NCBI GenBank assembly: GCA_029215795.1
Contig: JARDYH010000001.1
Span: forward strand, 401,735,154-401,799,153
DNA: 64,000 nucleotides
DNA from: Anniella stebbinsi
Lineage: Eukaryota > Chordata > Lepidosauria > Squamata > Anniellidae
Reading direction: 5' to 3'
Notes under the pieces: model-generated
Databases searched by the model: none
What the model was told of the DNA's origin: nothing
What the model saw: the letters and a program-made list of their open reading frames with translations, nothing else
In this document: in pieces, positions 44,582 through 55,207 of the stretch
How the letters are laid out: every line of letters begins with the position of its first letter
Numbering within the stretch: position 1 is the first letter of the stretch
Position numbers and translations under genes: made by a program

Positions 44582-46400
44582 TTGTTTTAATGTACAAAGA
44601 GCAGAAACCCAGATCAATTAAGGCAGCAGCATCCACTCTTTCCACATGTGGTAAAACTTGTTATGAGTCCATTACGTGGGTGATTTAAAGGATTCCAAAA
44701 ATGAGACATGCAATATAGAGTGTATCAAACTGGCCATGCCTGTCTTGAATGGTGCATGACATCAGGATATAGTGACTACACATGCTGTCTGTAGTCGCCA
44801 TATTTTGATGTTGATACTTTTGCCGTTTGGCTGATCTCTGCACCTCATTTTCCAGCCAGTGGTGTTCCCAGATCTGTTAATTACCTGTAACTAAACTACA
44901 TTTCCCAGCATGCAAGAGGTGATATTATCAAAAAGGTTCGTGATTAGGATATCTGAAGGACCGCTTACAGAGTAGGGATGGATGAGTCAGGATGTCAAGT
45001 GGCGTGTCCACCCAAGGTCCATTAGTGTAAATCTTTCCTCTTCAACTTCAACTGTCCTGTCTAAGCAACTCATTGTTACCTTTGCTCAGTTACTAGATTC
45101 CGGGGGGGGGGGGAGGGGTTTGTCCTTTTTTGTGCTCTCCAGATAGTCCAAATGGACTCTCCCACCTCCATCTTTGGGTAGTTATTTGTTCATCCGCTGA
45201 CTTTGTGAAATGAGCTCTTTTGGGACTTGGCATGATTATCTCCGTAGATATTCCCTAGGTCACTAACCAGTTGAGGACTCAACCCATGAGTGCAGTTAGT
45301 GGTATGCAAACACCCCAAAGCTAATATCTATGAAGACTTTGGATGAACATATTGATATGCTAGTCTCTGTGCCTTGACCATGTACAACACCATGTTAGGG
45401 CATTAGCATTTCTGAGCCCTTGTTACATATTCAGTTTCTTGTACAACCAGTTAGTTTTGGAATAATTGTGGCTTCTAATTCCAGCGATATTTCCTCCTCA
45501 GGGGCATTCTTGCATAGTGAAGTTTCAACAACTTTAGGCCAAGTCCCGAGACGTGGATCTTGTTTCCTCCATGGCTAATGGAAGTGGCATTAGAATTTAT
45601 ACAGCAATTTAAATAGTGTATGAGCTGCTGTTTTTGGTGGAGTGTTTGGATGAGGGCCAAGCACCAATTTACATATTTGGAGGAAATCGATGGATGTCTT
45701 GAGAAAGTATTTATCTAGTATTCCCAGTTTTGCGTAATCTTAAGTCAACCCACTAAGGGCATAATTCAGAAAGGTTAAGTGTGACCCTGTTGAGTGAAAA
45801 TGAACACAAACTTTTCCTATTGGAGGTTTGAGTGTGCGTGTAATCATAATAACATGTTGGCAAATAAACAGGCAAAGTTGAATTAATGGTGCCTGTTCAG
45901 AAATCTGCAAAGGAATTCAAATTTCATAGGTCTGCTTAACATTTAACCTCCATTTCCTCTCTCTCTCTCTGTGTGTGTGTCTCTCCTCCACACCCTGCAA
46001 ACTCAAAACCTCAAATGTCTGGAAAATATATAGGGAACAGTTCGGGAAAGCAGCTGTTGAAGGATGCATCCGCTAGAGCAGGGCTGCAGATCATCAGGCC
46101 TGGGGCCCCAATCCAGCCCTCTGTGTTTCCCCAGGCTGCACCCCCCTTTCTCCCAACCACTGATAGTTTGGCGGGTTCTTGAGTTTGTGCAGTTTTTCTC
46201 CCATTCTGAAAAGGTGAAGTGTTTCTTCCAAAGCTTCGGTGCCGGCAGCAAGAACTTTAAGCGAAACTAGGCTGGGATTTTTTTGGCCCCGCCTCTTTTG
46301 CTTTTAGCTCCTCCCTCAACTGGAATGTGGCCTTTGAGACCTTTTCTGAAATGGAATGTGGTCCTCAGGCTCAAAGAAGCTCTGCATTCCTGCTCTACAG
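44035..46400. other. Intronic sequence with one TTG repeat
   Basis: Contains a G-run at 45103-45116 and a CT/GT patch near 45960-45985. No exon or named repeat was supported. Confidence 0.35.
44541..44583. repeat. (TTG)n microsatellite
   Basis: About fourteen units including two initial TTA. Confidence 0.95.
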
Positions 46401-46404
46401 CAGA

Positions 46405-46530
46405 GACAGGCAACTTGGTGCCCTATAGATGTCTTAGGCTACAACCCCCACAACCCCTCCTTGCCAACATGGCCAATGGCCAGGTGTCATGAGAACTGTA
46501 GCTCAAAACATCCAGAGGCTCCCTCCCCAT
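46405..46530. mobile_element. Palindromic MITE
   Basis: GGCAACTTGGTGCCCTATAG, GTCTTAGGCTACAACCCCCA, then GAACTGTAGCTCAAAACATC and CAGAGGCTCCCTCCCC. Diverged member of the 2848 family. Confidence 0.65.
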
Positions 46531-46934
46531 TAACTAGGTGCAGAGGAGCGGTTACTGAATAGCAGCAATCCATATCTACAAGTGTGCAGTATCAGACTTG
46601 TATGTATGTGTATTGCCCAGGGATGGGTAACCTCAAGAGGTCTGGGGGCCATTTTTGCCCTGTGGGCTGCACCTGCCTTGGTGCTAAATAAATAAATATG
46701 GTGTCTGAAGTGGCTAGGGAACTCCAAAGGGGGCCAAAAAGACTTCAAAATGGCTGTTCCAGATGCCATTTTGTCATCGTTTTTTTAAAAAAGAAATATT
46801 TTACAATTTTGGAGAGCAGCAGGGAGTGGCTAACAGGTCCCAATATCTGGAACCAGTGCTGTTAGTCGGCTTGTCTCTTCTCAAGCAGCTGCTTCAGAGG
46901 GAGAGGTAAGACAACAAGGCCTCCTCCATTGGCC

Positions 46935-47045
46935 TGGCCATGCTGGACCAGACCAAAGGTCCACCTGGATCAGCATTCTGTTCACACAGTGGCCAACAAG
47001 TTGCCTTTGAGAAACTCACAAGTAGGACATGAGTGCAAAGACCAA
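46935..47045 (-). repeat. GGGGAACATGGG/GATCCAGCA family repeat, inverted fragment
   Basis: CATGCTGGACCAGACCAAAG, GATCAGCATTCTGTTCACAC and AGTGGCCAAC are the inverse of the 3' half of the copy at 28605. Confidence 0.75.
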
Positions 47046-47392
47046 CTGTCAGGATGTCAGGATTTTCCCGGATTTGTCCTGTTTTTTGTTATATCCTGGG
47101 TGTCAGGGGGGATTTTCTGTAATTTTCTATAATGTCCTGGAGTGACACACTTGATATGCTTCCCCCCCTGCACCAATGAGGGCCTTAAAGGGGAAAGCGT
47201 GTCATTCCCAGACATTATAGAAAAGGCCCCGATTGGAGCAGTGTGTGTGTGGAATAACACACTTTCTTCTCCAATCGGGTCAGTTAGCATGGTGGTGGTG
47301 GTGGGGGGAATGACACACTTTCCGGAGGCCTCGGAAAGCCACTCCCCCTCGGGTGTCCTCTTTTTTGGTTTTCCAAATATGGTCGCCCTAGT
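47045..47392. mobile_element. Possible hAT-like MITE ending GGTCGCCCTAG
   Basis: The right end CAAATATGGTCGCCCTAG resembles a common amniote hAT terminus (inverse CTAGGGCGACCATATTTG). The interior has repeated GTGACACAC/GTGTCATTCC motifs. The left terminus is unclear. Confidence 0.45.
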
Positions 47393-48419
47393 ATTCAAGC
47401 ATGCATTTAAATGCAACCTTTCATGCAGTGTTAAATTCGGATTGATGCTGAAACATGACAGACTGGATTCACGGGTGAGCCTGTGCAAAAATGACACAGC
47501 TGGACATAGACTGATCCACCCATTCCTGTGCCTCTCTGTCCCTCTTCCATTTTGTAATGTGTCTATTAAACTGCAAGCTGTTATATTAAACTGTCAAGCC
47601 CCTTGAGTGCATTGATAGAAAGGCCCTATAGACGTGTCGTAAATAAATAGACAGTGAGTAAGTCATGGCGCGCCTAGATTCTTGGGAATCCCACTGGTCT
47701 CGCCAGGCCAGTTTAGATGTGATTGGTAACCTCTCTTGGGATCTCCTTGGGAGGTGCAGGTTTCGTGAATTGGTGGCTCCGTGGTGGTGGGCTGTGGCGG
47801 TAAGTGTACGGTGGCTGTTGCCGCCACAGTGGAACGGTTTCAAGTCACTGCCAAGCAGAGTTCAAACAGTTGTCTTCCACTTTCCACATTTTGGCATCCT
47901 TTCCTCCAAAGTTATTAATTCTCTTGACTTCAGAGTCTCTTCCAGCTTTGGCAGCAGAACCTGCGAATTCCTTTAACCCACACAGTTGACGAACTGCCTG
48001 TGTATGAAATAAGTCGTTGCATACTGAGCTAAGAGATTAAATTACCGGCAACCATAACACCGTCCCCAAATGCTTATATATCGGCATCCTCGGTTGCATT
48101 GTCTGGTGGCTAAAAACATTGTACATTTCAGACTTGTCCTTGAGGGGTCATTATGATAATTTTATCTAATACTCCCATAGTGATCAACATATTGTTCAGC
48201 TTCCTCTGGATGAGTGAGTTATCCATGATTTACAGGAAGTTTGCCCATTTTTATTTAATGTTCCTATTACAGCTATAAGAACAGGCATGCATTCCATGTA
48301 TGAGTTTAATAACTCTTGTCACCATTAGCCTCTTCCTGGGTCAAAACCGTAGGCCTTCAGGACTATAGTCTCCTTTACACACCTGAATATTGTTTGAAAC
48401 AATACCTTCTGCTTACCTT

Positions 48420-48926
48420 TCCACTTGCATTGGCTGCCTGTATGTTTCTGAGCCCGATTCAAGGTGCTGGTTTTAACCTATGAAGCCTTGCACAGCTTGG
48501 GACCACAGTACCTGATGGAACACCTCTCCTGACATGAACCTACCCGTACACTACGCTCAACATCTAAGGTCTTCCTTTGGGTGCCTACTCTGAGGGAAGC
48601 TCAGAGGACAGCAACAAGGGAGAGGGCCTTCTCTGTGGTGGCCCCCCAACTGTGGAATGATCTCACCAGTGAGGCCTGCATGGCGCCAACGCTGTTATCT
48701 TTCCGGCGCCAGGTCAAAACTTTTCTTTTCTCCCAGGCATTTTAACAGCTTAAATTGAGATTTGTAACTGAAGTTTTGGCCAGGCTTAAAGTTTAAAATG
48801 TTTTAAATATTATTTGTGTTTATGTTTTAAGGTTTTAAATTTTGTATATTGACTTTTTAGTGTTCAATGTTTTTAATTTTTGCAAACCGTCCAGAGAGGT
48901 TTGGCTATGGGGTGGTATATAAATGT
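48420..48926 (+). repeat. L2-clade LINE 3' end
   Basis: The plus strand encodes, with breaks, the usual LHWLPV and VLTYEALHSLGP blocks of the L2-type RT C-terminus, then REGLL-type and AFSVVAP-like blocks (GGGCCTTCTCTGTGGTGGCC). The 3' UTR ends CCAGAGAGGTTTGGCTATGG, GGTGGTATATAAATG. Best L2-type copy in the window. Confidence 0.85.
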
Positions 48927-48927
48927 A

Positions 48928-48968
<41 letters not shown>
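48927..48968. repeat. (AAT)n microsatellite at LINE 3' tail
   Basis: About fourteen units, directly continuing the LINE end at 48926. Confidence 0.95.
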
Positions 48969-48969
<1 letters not shown>

Positions 48970-50015
48970 TCCTTTGTACTCAGTCTGACCTTGGAGAGAC
49001 TGCTCACACAAAGCAGCAGGAGACATTGGATCCTCCTAGCGCTAATGTTAGATGTCTGTCCCTTTGCATTGTTCCTGGGTCTTTGTCTTGGACATTCCTC
49101 TGTATTGCTGCCTCCGTGCATGGGTACATCACATTAGATTGTGGAACTGCAGCAGAGTGGGAAGTTTTCAATTAAATGTGCATTTGTCTCTGGTCTGGAT
49201 CTCATATGATCACCCTGAAGCACGACCACCCTGGAAGCCATTGGAAGGGTTGTCTACCCCTTGTTAAATTTCCCTTTCAATTTGGGCCTTGCCTTTTAGA
49301 TGGAAATACCTCGAAATATGCCCTGCGGTGTTTCTTCCCCAGCAAGGCCTGAGTGCTGGGATCAACGTGTGTGAAGCTGTACCTTTCTGACTGCCTTGAG
49401 CCCTTCCGATATCTCCTTTTTATCTCAAATGTCTCCTGCAGCCTTCAAGCTGTAATGGTTGAGAGTGCTTCTTTCCCTGCTTCTCTTCTGCTGAAGTTCA
49501 GACCTTATCACTTTTTCCATTTTCTTCCCCACCCCATGTAACTGAATCGCGTGAAGGGATGGTTTTCAGTTGCTCACAGGTTGATGGATGCCTTGCAGCT
49601 TTGCAAAAAGTGCCGTCGGGGACTATAAAATGATAGTGAAACGGGCCCAGCGAATGGAATTTGATCTGCCTCTGATAAAAATGGACATTTAGCTTTAATG
49701 GACAGTGAAAGAATAATGGAGCACTCTCTCAACTCCAGCCAGGACAGAAGGTGGGTGAGGCAGAGTCCCCCCCATATCTGAGTAAGGTTTTAAAATCCCC
49801 CTCTCCAATTTCTAATTTTCCTGGATATGGTTGCTTTCTAGGGAATGGAGCAGCTTTGGTGGGCCACTTTCCACCTACCGGAGTGCTGGGGGGGCACTTT
49901 GGCAGAGCCCCCCGCCTCAGCATATCTTCTCACTGCAGACAGAGGCTAGAAGAGATCTTGGCTACATCCTAATCCCTTCCAACCATCAACAATGGTGTGT
50001 GTGTGTGTGTTTAGG
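48970..50015. other. Intronic sequence without recognised elements
   Basis: No repeat or exon supported until the GT run at 49993. Confidence 0.35.
49993..50012. repeat. (TG)n short microsatellite
   Basis: About nine units. Confidence 0.85.
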
Positions 50016-50044
50016 ATTGCTCTCAAAGTTTACCTGTATCTTGT

Positions 50045-50310
50045 ATATTTACTTAGAGCATTTCTATGCTGCTCTCAAGTAAAAAGACTTTGGGGCTGCG
50101 TACAACAAAATGATAAAAACAGTAAATATATAAAACGTTACCACAAAACCCCACAGAATTGTGGACGCATCAGTTGAAAACAGACTGAAATGCCCTGGGC
50201 AATAAAAAGACACCAAAATAACATCGGAGACTAGCACAGGGCGAGTCTTTCTGGAGAGGGCATTCCGCAGACTGGGTGCCATGACCTAGAAGGCTCTGTT
50301 CCTAGCATAT
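50045..50310 (-). repeat. LINE 3' end (L2-like)
   Basis: AAAAAGACTTTGGGGCTGCG, CCCTGGGCAATAAAAAGACA and GAGAGGGCATTCCGCAGACT are the inverse of the usual L2-type C-terminus/3' UTR junction, as at 41700 and 58970. Confidence 0.65.
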
Positions 50311-50747
50311 GTTGTGCCAGGGGAGGGGAGAGGGGAAATCGCCCCGTCCCCTGGACAAACTCATCCTTCCATTGCTGGAGACCTATAGTTACATGAAGGG
50401 ATGGTACTGTTCACACACTCGACCTGTGTGAGGCTGCTGTGATTCCTCCAATATTTTTTCAGGTGCTGCCACTGCTTCCCATTTGCCACACACTTAACTT
50501 CATATAGGTGGGAGGGAGGAACATGGAAGAGGGCCTCAGACGATGCCTCCGGAATTTGGGCAGGCATGTGTGCTATATGCCACTGTCGAAAGTGGATCTT
50601 ATTGGGAATCAGTTCAACTTTTGAGGCTACTGTTTCACATTTGCCATGGGCATAATTGTGGATTTGTTCACCTTGTTGGGCACTCATTCTCTGAGAGATG
50701 ATTCATGTGCAATGTGGACTGAGCATGTTCGGTGGATACAGGAAACT

Positions 50748-50781
<34 letters not shown>
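50748..50781. repeat. (TG)n microsatellite
   Basis: About sixteen units. Confidence 0.95.
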
Positions 50782-50784
<3 letters not shown>

Positions 50785-50927
50785 CAGGAAACTTGGGGAG
50801 GTGATGAAATAGAATGGAGTCTCCAGAAAAGGGTATGGCTGGCTGGAGCCCTGAACAGGAGCACCCCATACGTCAACATTTTGTTCCAGGCTCCAAGTTA
50901 TATTTGCTAATAACAGGTGGGAAGGGG

Positions 50928-51118
50928 TGTAGCTCAGTCTTAGAGCAATCACTTTGCAGGCAGAAGGTCCCAGGTTTGATTCCCAGCATCTCCAGGCAGG
51001 AAAAAATTCCTGCCTGAAGCCCTGGAGTGATGCTGCCAGTCTGTGTCAACAATACTGGACTAGATGGACCAAGGCAGCTCAGTCTAACTCAGTCTAAGGC
51101 AGCTTCCAGTGTTCTTAA
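50928..51118 (+). repeat. tRNA-derived SINE, best copy
   Basis: The head GGGGTGTAGCTCAGTCTTAG carries an A-box-like TAGCTCAGT. GGTTTGATTCC is a B-box. The body contains CATCTCCAGGCAGG, CTGCCTGAAGCCCTGGAG, ACTGGACTAGATGGACCAAG and AGGCAGCTTCCAGTGTTCTT. It is a pol III-type retroposon, not a functional tRNA gene, because the acceptor and anticodon arms are not complementary. Confidence 0.88.
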
Positions 51119-51482
51119 TCCCATGAGGCTTTTTACACAGTAGTGATGAAGCACCCAAGGCATACTGCAGGGGTCGGATTTTTCATATTATGGCAAACCA
51201 CATCCTAAAACCCAGCATGACCCGCGTTTGCACATCACTGTGCCTCGAAAGAGATGTTTGCAGACTGCATTCTGCCCAAGCCTCTGATTTTCTTGTCATG
51301 AACTGTTCAGCGATGCATTCTGACTGGCTGAGTTGCTTTGGAGTTTGGCCTTAATCACTGTCTTCAGGCAATGTGTTTAGATCTTACTCTTAATTGTGCC
51401 GTGGTGCTTGGAGCTAAACCTCTAATGAGGGTTCTGTGTGTCAGAGGCCTCTCCCTCTGAGGCAAAGAAAGTGACCTGAAAT

Positions 51483-51483
<1 letters not shown>

Positions 51484-51515
<32 letters not shown>
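51484..51515. repeat. (GT)n microsatellite
   Basis: About fifteen units. Confidence 0.95.
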
Positions 51516-51520
<5 letters not shown>

Positions 51521-51894
51521 TTAATTTGTGTCTGTGCCTAGAGTCATTTAGGGTTGAAATGAGCTCCATAAACAGAAAGATGCAGCAATAACTAAGCCTC
51601 CAACAAAAGCTTTGTTGGAAATGAAAACGGAAGCTGTGTCCTGAGCGTATCTGGGAACTGTTCGCTTGGAAATAGGTCCTCCTCAGGAAGCCTGCTCTCC
51701 TTAACTTCATTTCCATTGAACTTGTTTGGGGGATCTCTACCCCCTGTAGTCACTACCCTTTGCACTTTAACACTTATTTAATGGAATGACTTGTTAGCGG
51801 GACTTTTGGGCAGAATATCGCCTTTATGGTTCTCCGTATATCGCCACAGATAGCAGGCCTGTTTAGAAGACGCCTTAATCCCTGCTGGTGAAGG

Positions 51895-52112
51895 CTTTTG
51901 CTTAAGCAGCAGGGTTTTAGGTGCTTTGTGTGATGTGTTTTGCTAAACCCTGCTCACTCTTTAACTGCAGTTGGACCATCTGCAGCAGGGTTAGTGGCTC
52001 TAACCATGGCTTAAAGTGTTGTGTGCGACAGCATGGCTTGTGGTTAGTGCTAACCCCAGAGAACCAGAGTTTCGCTAACCACAGAGCCTGCAGTGTCATC
52101 TGAACAGGCCCA
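51895..52112. mobile_element. Degraded hAT-like MITE (GTTCAGATGACAC type)
   Basis: The right end GTGTCATCTGAACAGGCCC is the inverse of a recurrent terminus. Interior GGTTAGTG/GCTAACC inversions. The left end is diverged. Related termini occur at 60326 (AATTCAGATGACAC). Confidence 0.5.
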
Positions 52113-52497
52113 ATAAGGACTAGAGTCAATACGTGTTCAAATCTAAGCTGAACATTTACGGAGGGGCCTAGAATATCTCAGAGATGTGGCACCCTCACCT
52201 TCATTCCTGTGACCCTGAAAAAAATCTCCTTCAACATTTTTTAAGGAAACGTGTTGATGTCCCTGAGAGAAATACCCAAATCATTGTTTTGCTCAGTATT
52301 TCAATTCAATGACTTATAGGAGGATCAAGGTGAGAAATGTTCCTTGGTATTCAGAAGGGAAGAAATATTGGACAGTCTGTGTGTAAATGTACAGGTTGCT
52401 CAATATTTTGCCAAGGAGGTGTGGTACTACTTTCTGAAACGATGGAGCGGTCCTCCTTTTATGCAAAGATGTTTCAATGGTGTAGTGGATTCCTGCA

Positions 52498-52527
52498 GTG
52501 CTAATTTGTCTGCTCCAATGTCCTTAG
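52498..52527 (+). promoter_or_regulatory. THSD4: 3' splice site of the THSD4 exon
   Basis: The tract between CTAAT (52501-52505) and TCCTTAG (52521-52527) is moderately pyrimidine-rich. The CTAAT lies about 22 bases from the AG, a normal branch-point distance. The coding frame opens cleanly immediately after the AG and agrees with the recalled THSD4 sequence there. This is the reason for the chosen exon start. Confidence 0.75.
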
Positions 52528-52958
52528 GTCCCACAAAGGATAGAAGAGCAAAATGCTGCCCCAGAAGAAGATAATACTGGAATCCCAGGGGTATGGGGCA
52601 GCTGGGGACCCTGGTCGGCTTGTTCGAGAAGCTGCAGCGGTGGCGTGATGGAGCAGACGAGGCCTTGCCTTCCGGGATATTATTATGAGAGGAACTATCG
52701 TAGGCCTGGACAGTACTCGGCCTCTGACAGGACTCTTGGTCATCAGCAATCTTCCCGCCAAGAAGACCCGCTGAATCCTTACTCTGGCCATGTTATCTCT
52801 GCCATCCGTACATCAGTGCCCCTTCACAGGAATGAGGAGCACCCTCGAGCAGGACTCCGGGCTGGAGTCTCCTCAGGAGGACGTAATGACAGCAGGGGCA
52901 CATCAAGAGGGGGACGGCTTTCTCAGTCCCGGAGGCGGAGCCCCAAACCAGAAAGAAG
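52528..52958 (+). CDS. THSD4: THSD4 (ADAMTSL6) internal coding exon with first TSP1 repeat
   Basis: This is a 431-base internal exon in phase 0 that ends after two bases of a codon. An AG acceptor lies at 52526-52527, with a possible branch point CTAAT at 52501-52505. The GT donor is at 52959-52960 (AAGAAG/GTACTG). The frame encodes an acidic N-terminal stretch beginning [12 protein letters not shown]1 repeat follows, with WxxWxxW (WGSWGPW, exon residues 23-29), the O-fucosylation-type motif CSRSCSGG (32-39) and [10 protein letters not shown] (40-49). Next come a Tyr/Arg-rich linker, the block [14 protein letters not shown] and a basic Ser/Arg tail. From memory of the family this matches THSD4, a secreted extracellular-matrix protein that binds fibrillin and promotes microfibril assembly. 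The signal peptide should lie in an upstream exon and the further TSP1, ADAMTS-spacer-like and PLAC domains in downstream exons; none was found here. Gene identity is very likely. Exon edges are inferred from splice motifs and frame. Confidence 0.92.
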
Positions 52959-52966
52959 GTACTGTG

Positions 52967-53003
<37 letters not shown>
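52957..53003 (+). promoter_or_regulatory. THSD4: 5' splice site of the THSD4 exon abutting (GT)n(AT)n
   Basis: The donor AG/GTACTG is at 52957-52964. It is followed within a few bases by a run of GT dinucleotides (about 52966-52981) and then a run of TA dinucleotides (about 52982-53003). The microsatellite begins inside the region normally contacted by splicing factors just past the donor. The GT run also supplies many decoy GT dinucleotides. Confidence 0.7.
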
Positions 53004-53384
53004 ATGTTGTCATTTCTTAAGGATCTGGAAAATAGGACACTGTTGATGCTCACCGGCCTGCTGGTAAGGTCTGTAAAGTCAGTGCGCATAGAAGGCATGG
53101 ACTTTTTTGGTGCTGGCCTCATCAATTTGGTACTCCCGTCAATGAGAAATTCACTTAGCCTCATCCTTGTGCATTTTTAAAGTAGGTTTTAAAGACCCAG
53201 TTGATTACATCTGCTTTTATCTGATGAATTTGATTGGGTCTGGGTGTTTAGATGGAATTTTTTTAAAAAATATGTTGCTGCTTAAATGTACGTTTGTGTG
53301 TGTTTGTGTGTGCGTGTAGTTGGTTTTAGGTGGTATTATTGAATTGTGGATATTGACGTCATAATTTTGGTGATCTTAGCAGCC

Positions 53385-53462
53385 AAACCTCCTTGAGAGT
53401 CTGGATTGCTCATAAAGCTGGTATATAAATACTTTAAATAAATAAATAAATAAATAAATATA
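53385..53462 (+). repeat. LINE 3' tail with (AAAT)n
   Basis: CCTTGAGAGTCTGGATTGCT, AAAGCTGGTATATAAATACT then AAATA units from about 53436 to 53460. Only the extreme 3' end is preserved. Confidence 0.6.
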
Positions 53463-53808
53463 TATATTCTAGAGTCAAGCTGCATCCCTTCAGAAATTTG
53501 GGCTGCAATGCTATATGCATTTATCTTTCTTCAGTGCTGGTGATGGGAAATCACATCTTGGGCAGCAAAATGCCAACCCTGGTTCCTAGTCAGGTTAGCT
53601 TGTTCACAATCATAAATGGTTGCACGTCATCTGCCTTTTCAGGAGGAATGATGAACACAAGAGACTAGTGTATGGATCACTACTTCAGAATAAAAATGTA
53701 TTTTTTTGACAACTGCTTCCATGCAATTAGACATGGAAGGCAACATGATTCGCTCCAATCCTGCCCTATGTTTCAGAACACATGAAAATATTCCTCAGGA
53801 AATATCCC

Positions 53809-53816
53809 TATTTTAC
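53809..53816. other. Target-site duplication, left copy
   Basis: TATTTTAC, identical to 55014-55021 across the inserted element. Confidence 0.9.
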
Positions 53817-55013
53817 TAGGGATGTGCACTGGATCGGACCCGATCCACGATCCGAGTCCGGTCCAGTGGGAAATCGGATAAATTATCCGATTTCCGATCC
53901 CGCAGCTGGATCGGCCGATCCAATCCGAACCGGTCTGAAAAGGCTCCGAACCGGTTCGGCGGATCGGCGGATCGGCGGGCGCCCACTGGCGCCCACCGCC
54001 GCTTCCATTGGCGGGCGCCAGCGGGCGCCCGCCGATGAAAGTGGACAGCGGGGGGGGGGGGGAGGAGGGGGGCGCTTACCTTCTCGGCCCGTCCGCTCCC
54101 GTCCGGCACTAGCAGCTACTACCAGCGGGCTCCGCGGCCTGCTCTAGGGTGGCGCGCCGGGTGATGTCATCACCCGGCGCGCTACTCTAGAGCAGGCCGC
54201 GGAGCCTGCTGGTGGTAGCCGCCGGCCCCGGACGGGAGCGGACGGGCCGAGAAGGTAAGCAGGGGGTGCGTGGAGGGGAGGAGGGGGCGCGCGGAGGGGG
54301 GAGGGGGGCCCTTACCTTCCCGGCCCGGCGGCTCCCGTCCGGCGCCGGCGCCTACTACTACCAGCAGGCTCCGCGGCCTGCTCTAGGGTGGCGCGCTGGG
54401 TGATGTCATCACCCGGCGCGCTACTCTAGAGTAGGCCGCGGAGCCTGCTGGTAGTGGTAGGCGCCGGCGCCGGACGGGAGCCGCTGGGCCGGGAAGGTAA
54501 GCAGGGGGTGCGTGGAGGGGAGGAGGGGGCGCGCGGAGGGGGGAGGGGGGCCCTTACCTTCCCGTCCCGGCGGCTCCCGTCCCGGCACCGGCGCCTACTA
54601 CTACCAGCAGGCTCCGCGGACGGGCCGAGAAGGTAAGCAGTGGCAGGGAAGGGGGCTTACCCCCCCCCCCCCGGAGCCGTCCGCTTCTATCCGCTGGCGG
54701 CCCCAGGGGGGGTAGGGAGCGCAGGGGAGGGGGCTTACCTGCCGGGGCCGTCCACAGCGGACGGCCCCGGGGGGGGGAGTGAGTTAGGCCCCCCCTCACC
54801 CACCCGCCGCCATTTTTTCCTCATAGACTTGCATTGCAATGCAAGTCTATGGGGAAAAAAATGGCGGCCGATCCAAAAATTTACGATTTTTGGGTCGGGA
54901 TCGGACTCGATCCGGTCCGGGGGGCCTCCGATTTTGTCCGAACCGGTCCGGGACAAAATTGGAGGTCCCGATCTGGGTCCCGATCCGATCCGGGGGGTCC
55001 GTGCACACCCCTA
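53817..55013. mobile_element. Complete GC-rich non-autonomous hAT-like element with 8-bp TSD
   Basis: The ends are TAGGGATGTGCAC (53817) and GTGCACACCCCTA (to 55013), inverse at 12 of 13 bases. The exact 8-base duplication TATTTTAC flanks it at 53809-53816 and 55014-55021, which points to the hAT superfamily. The interior has a subterminal GATC/CCGATCC-rich zone, two complete palindrome units (54075-54259 and 54311-54501), one unit with its core deleted (54553-54637) and the TTGCAA-centred palindrome at 54806-54869. No transposase is encoded, so mobility depended on another element. Confidence 0.92.
54075..54637. repeat. Tandem GC-rich palindromes (two intact, one core-deleted)
   Basis: Each begins CTTACC and ends GGTAAG. 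Centres GATGTCATC fall near 54168 and 54407, 239 bases apart. The third unit jumps from CAGGCTCCGCGG directly to ACGGGCCGAGAAGG, lacking the whole central part. Confidence 0.88.
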
Positions 55014-55021
55014 TATTTTAC
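55014..55021. other. Target-site duplication, right copy
   Basis: TATTTTAC, identical to 53809-53816. Confidence 0.9.
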
Positions 55022-55167
55022 TTCTTGGTTCTATGAACAGAGCAGTTGTTATATAAACAGTTAAGTAAATAATTGTTTACAGGGCATGATTGCGTGCTCC
55101 AAAAGCAGTACTGGATACATGGAATCAAATACTTAGCATGGATTTTGGATCATCTCAGTGTTGATTT

Positions 55168-55174
55168 TATGAAA

Positions 55175-55205
<31 letters not shown>

Positions 55206-55207
55206 AT
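55168..55207. repeat. (AAAT)n microsatellite
   Basis: About ten units. Confidence 0.9.

Larger units (their letters stand above)
1..52527 (+). other. THSD4: Upstream THSD4 intron (inferred)
   Basis: Everything upstream of the THSD4 exon appears non-coding. No exon encoding a signal peptide in a plausible THSD4 context was found by reading the plus-strand frames. THSD4 is a very large gene in mammals with introns far longer than this window, so an intron of more than 52 kb is expected. The intron assignment is inference from the single exon and its strand. A separate nested or antisense gene made of short exons cannot be excluded by eye. Confidence 0.65.

Noticed and set aside
47142..47606. 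154-codon plus frame and 146-codon minus frame over the same segment
   Set aside because: They overlap a probable MITE and each other on opposite strands, with no recognisable domain.
50928..51000. tRNA gene
   Set aside because: A- and B-box-like motifs are present but cloverleaf pairing fails, and the sequence continues into a known-type SINE body repeated elsewhere in the window.
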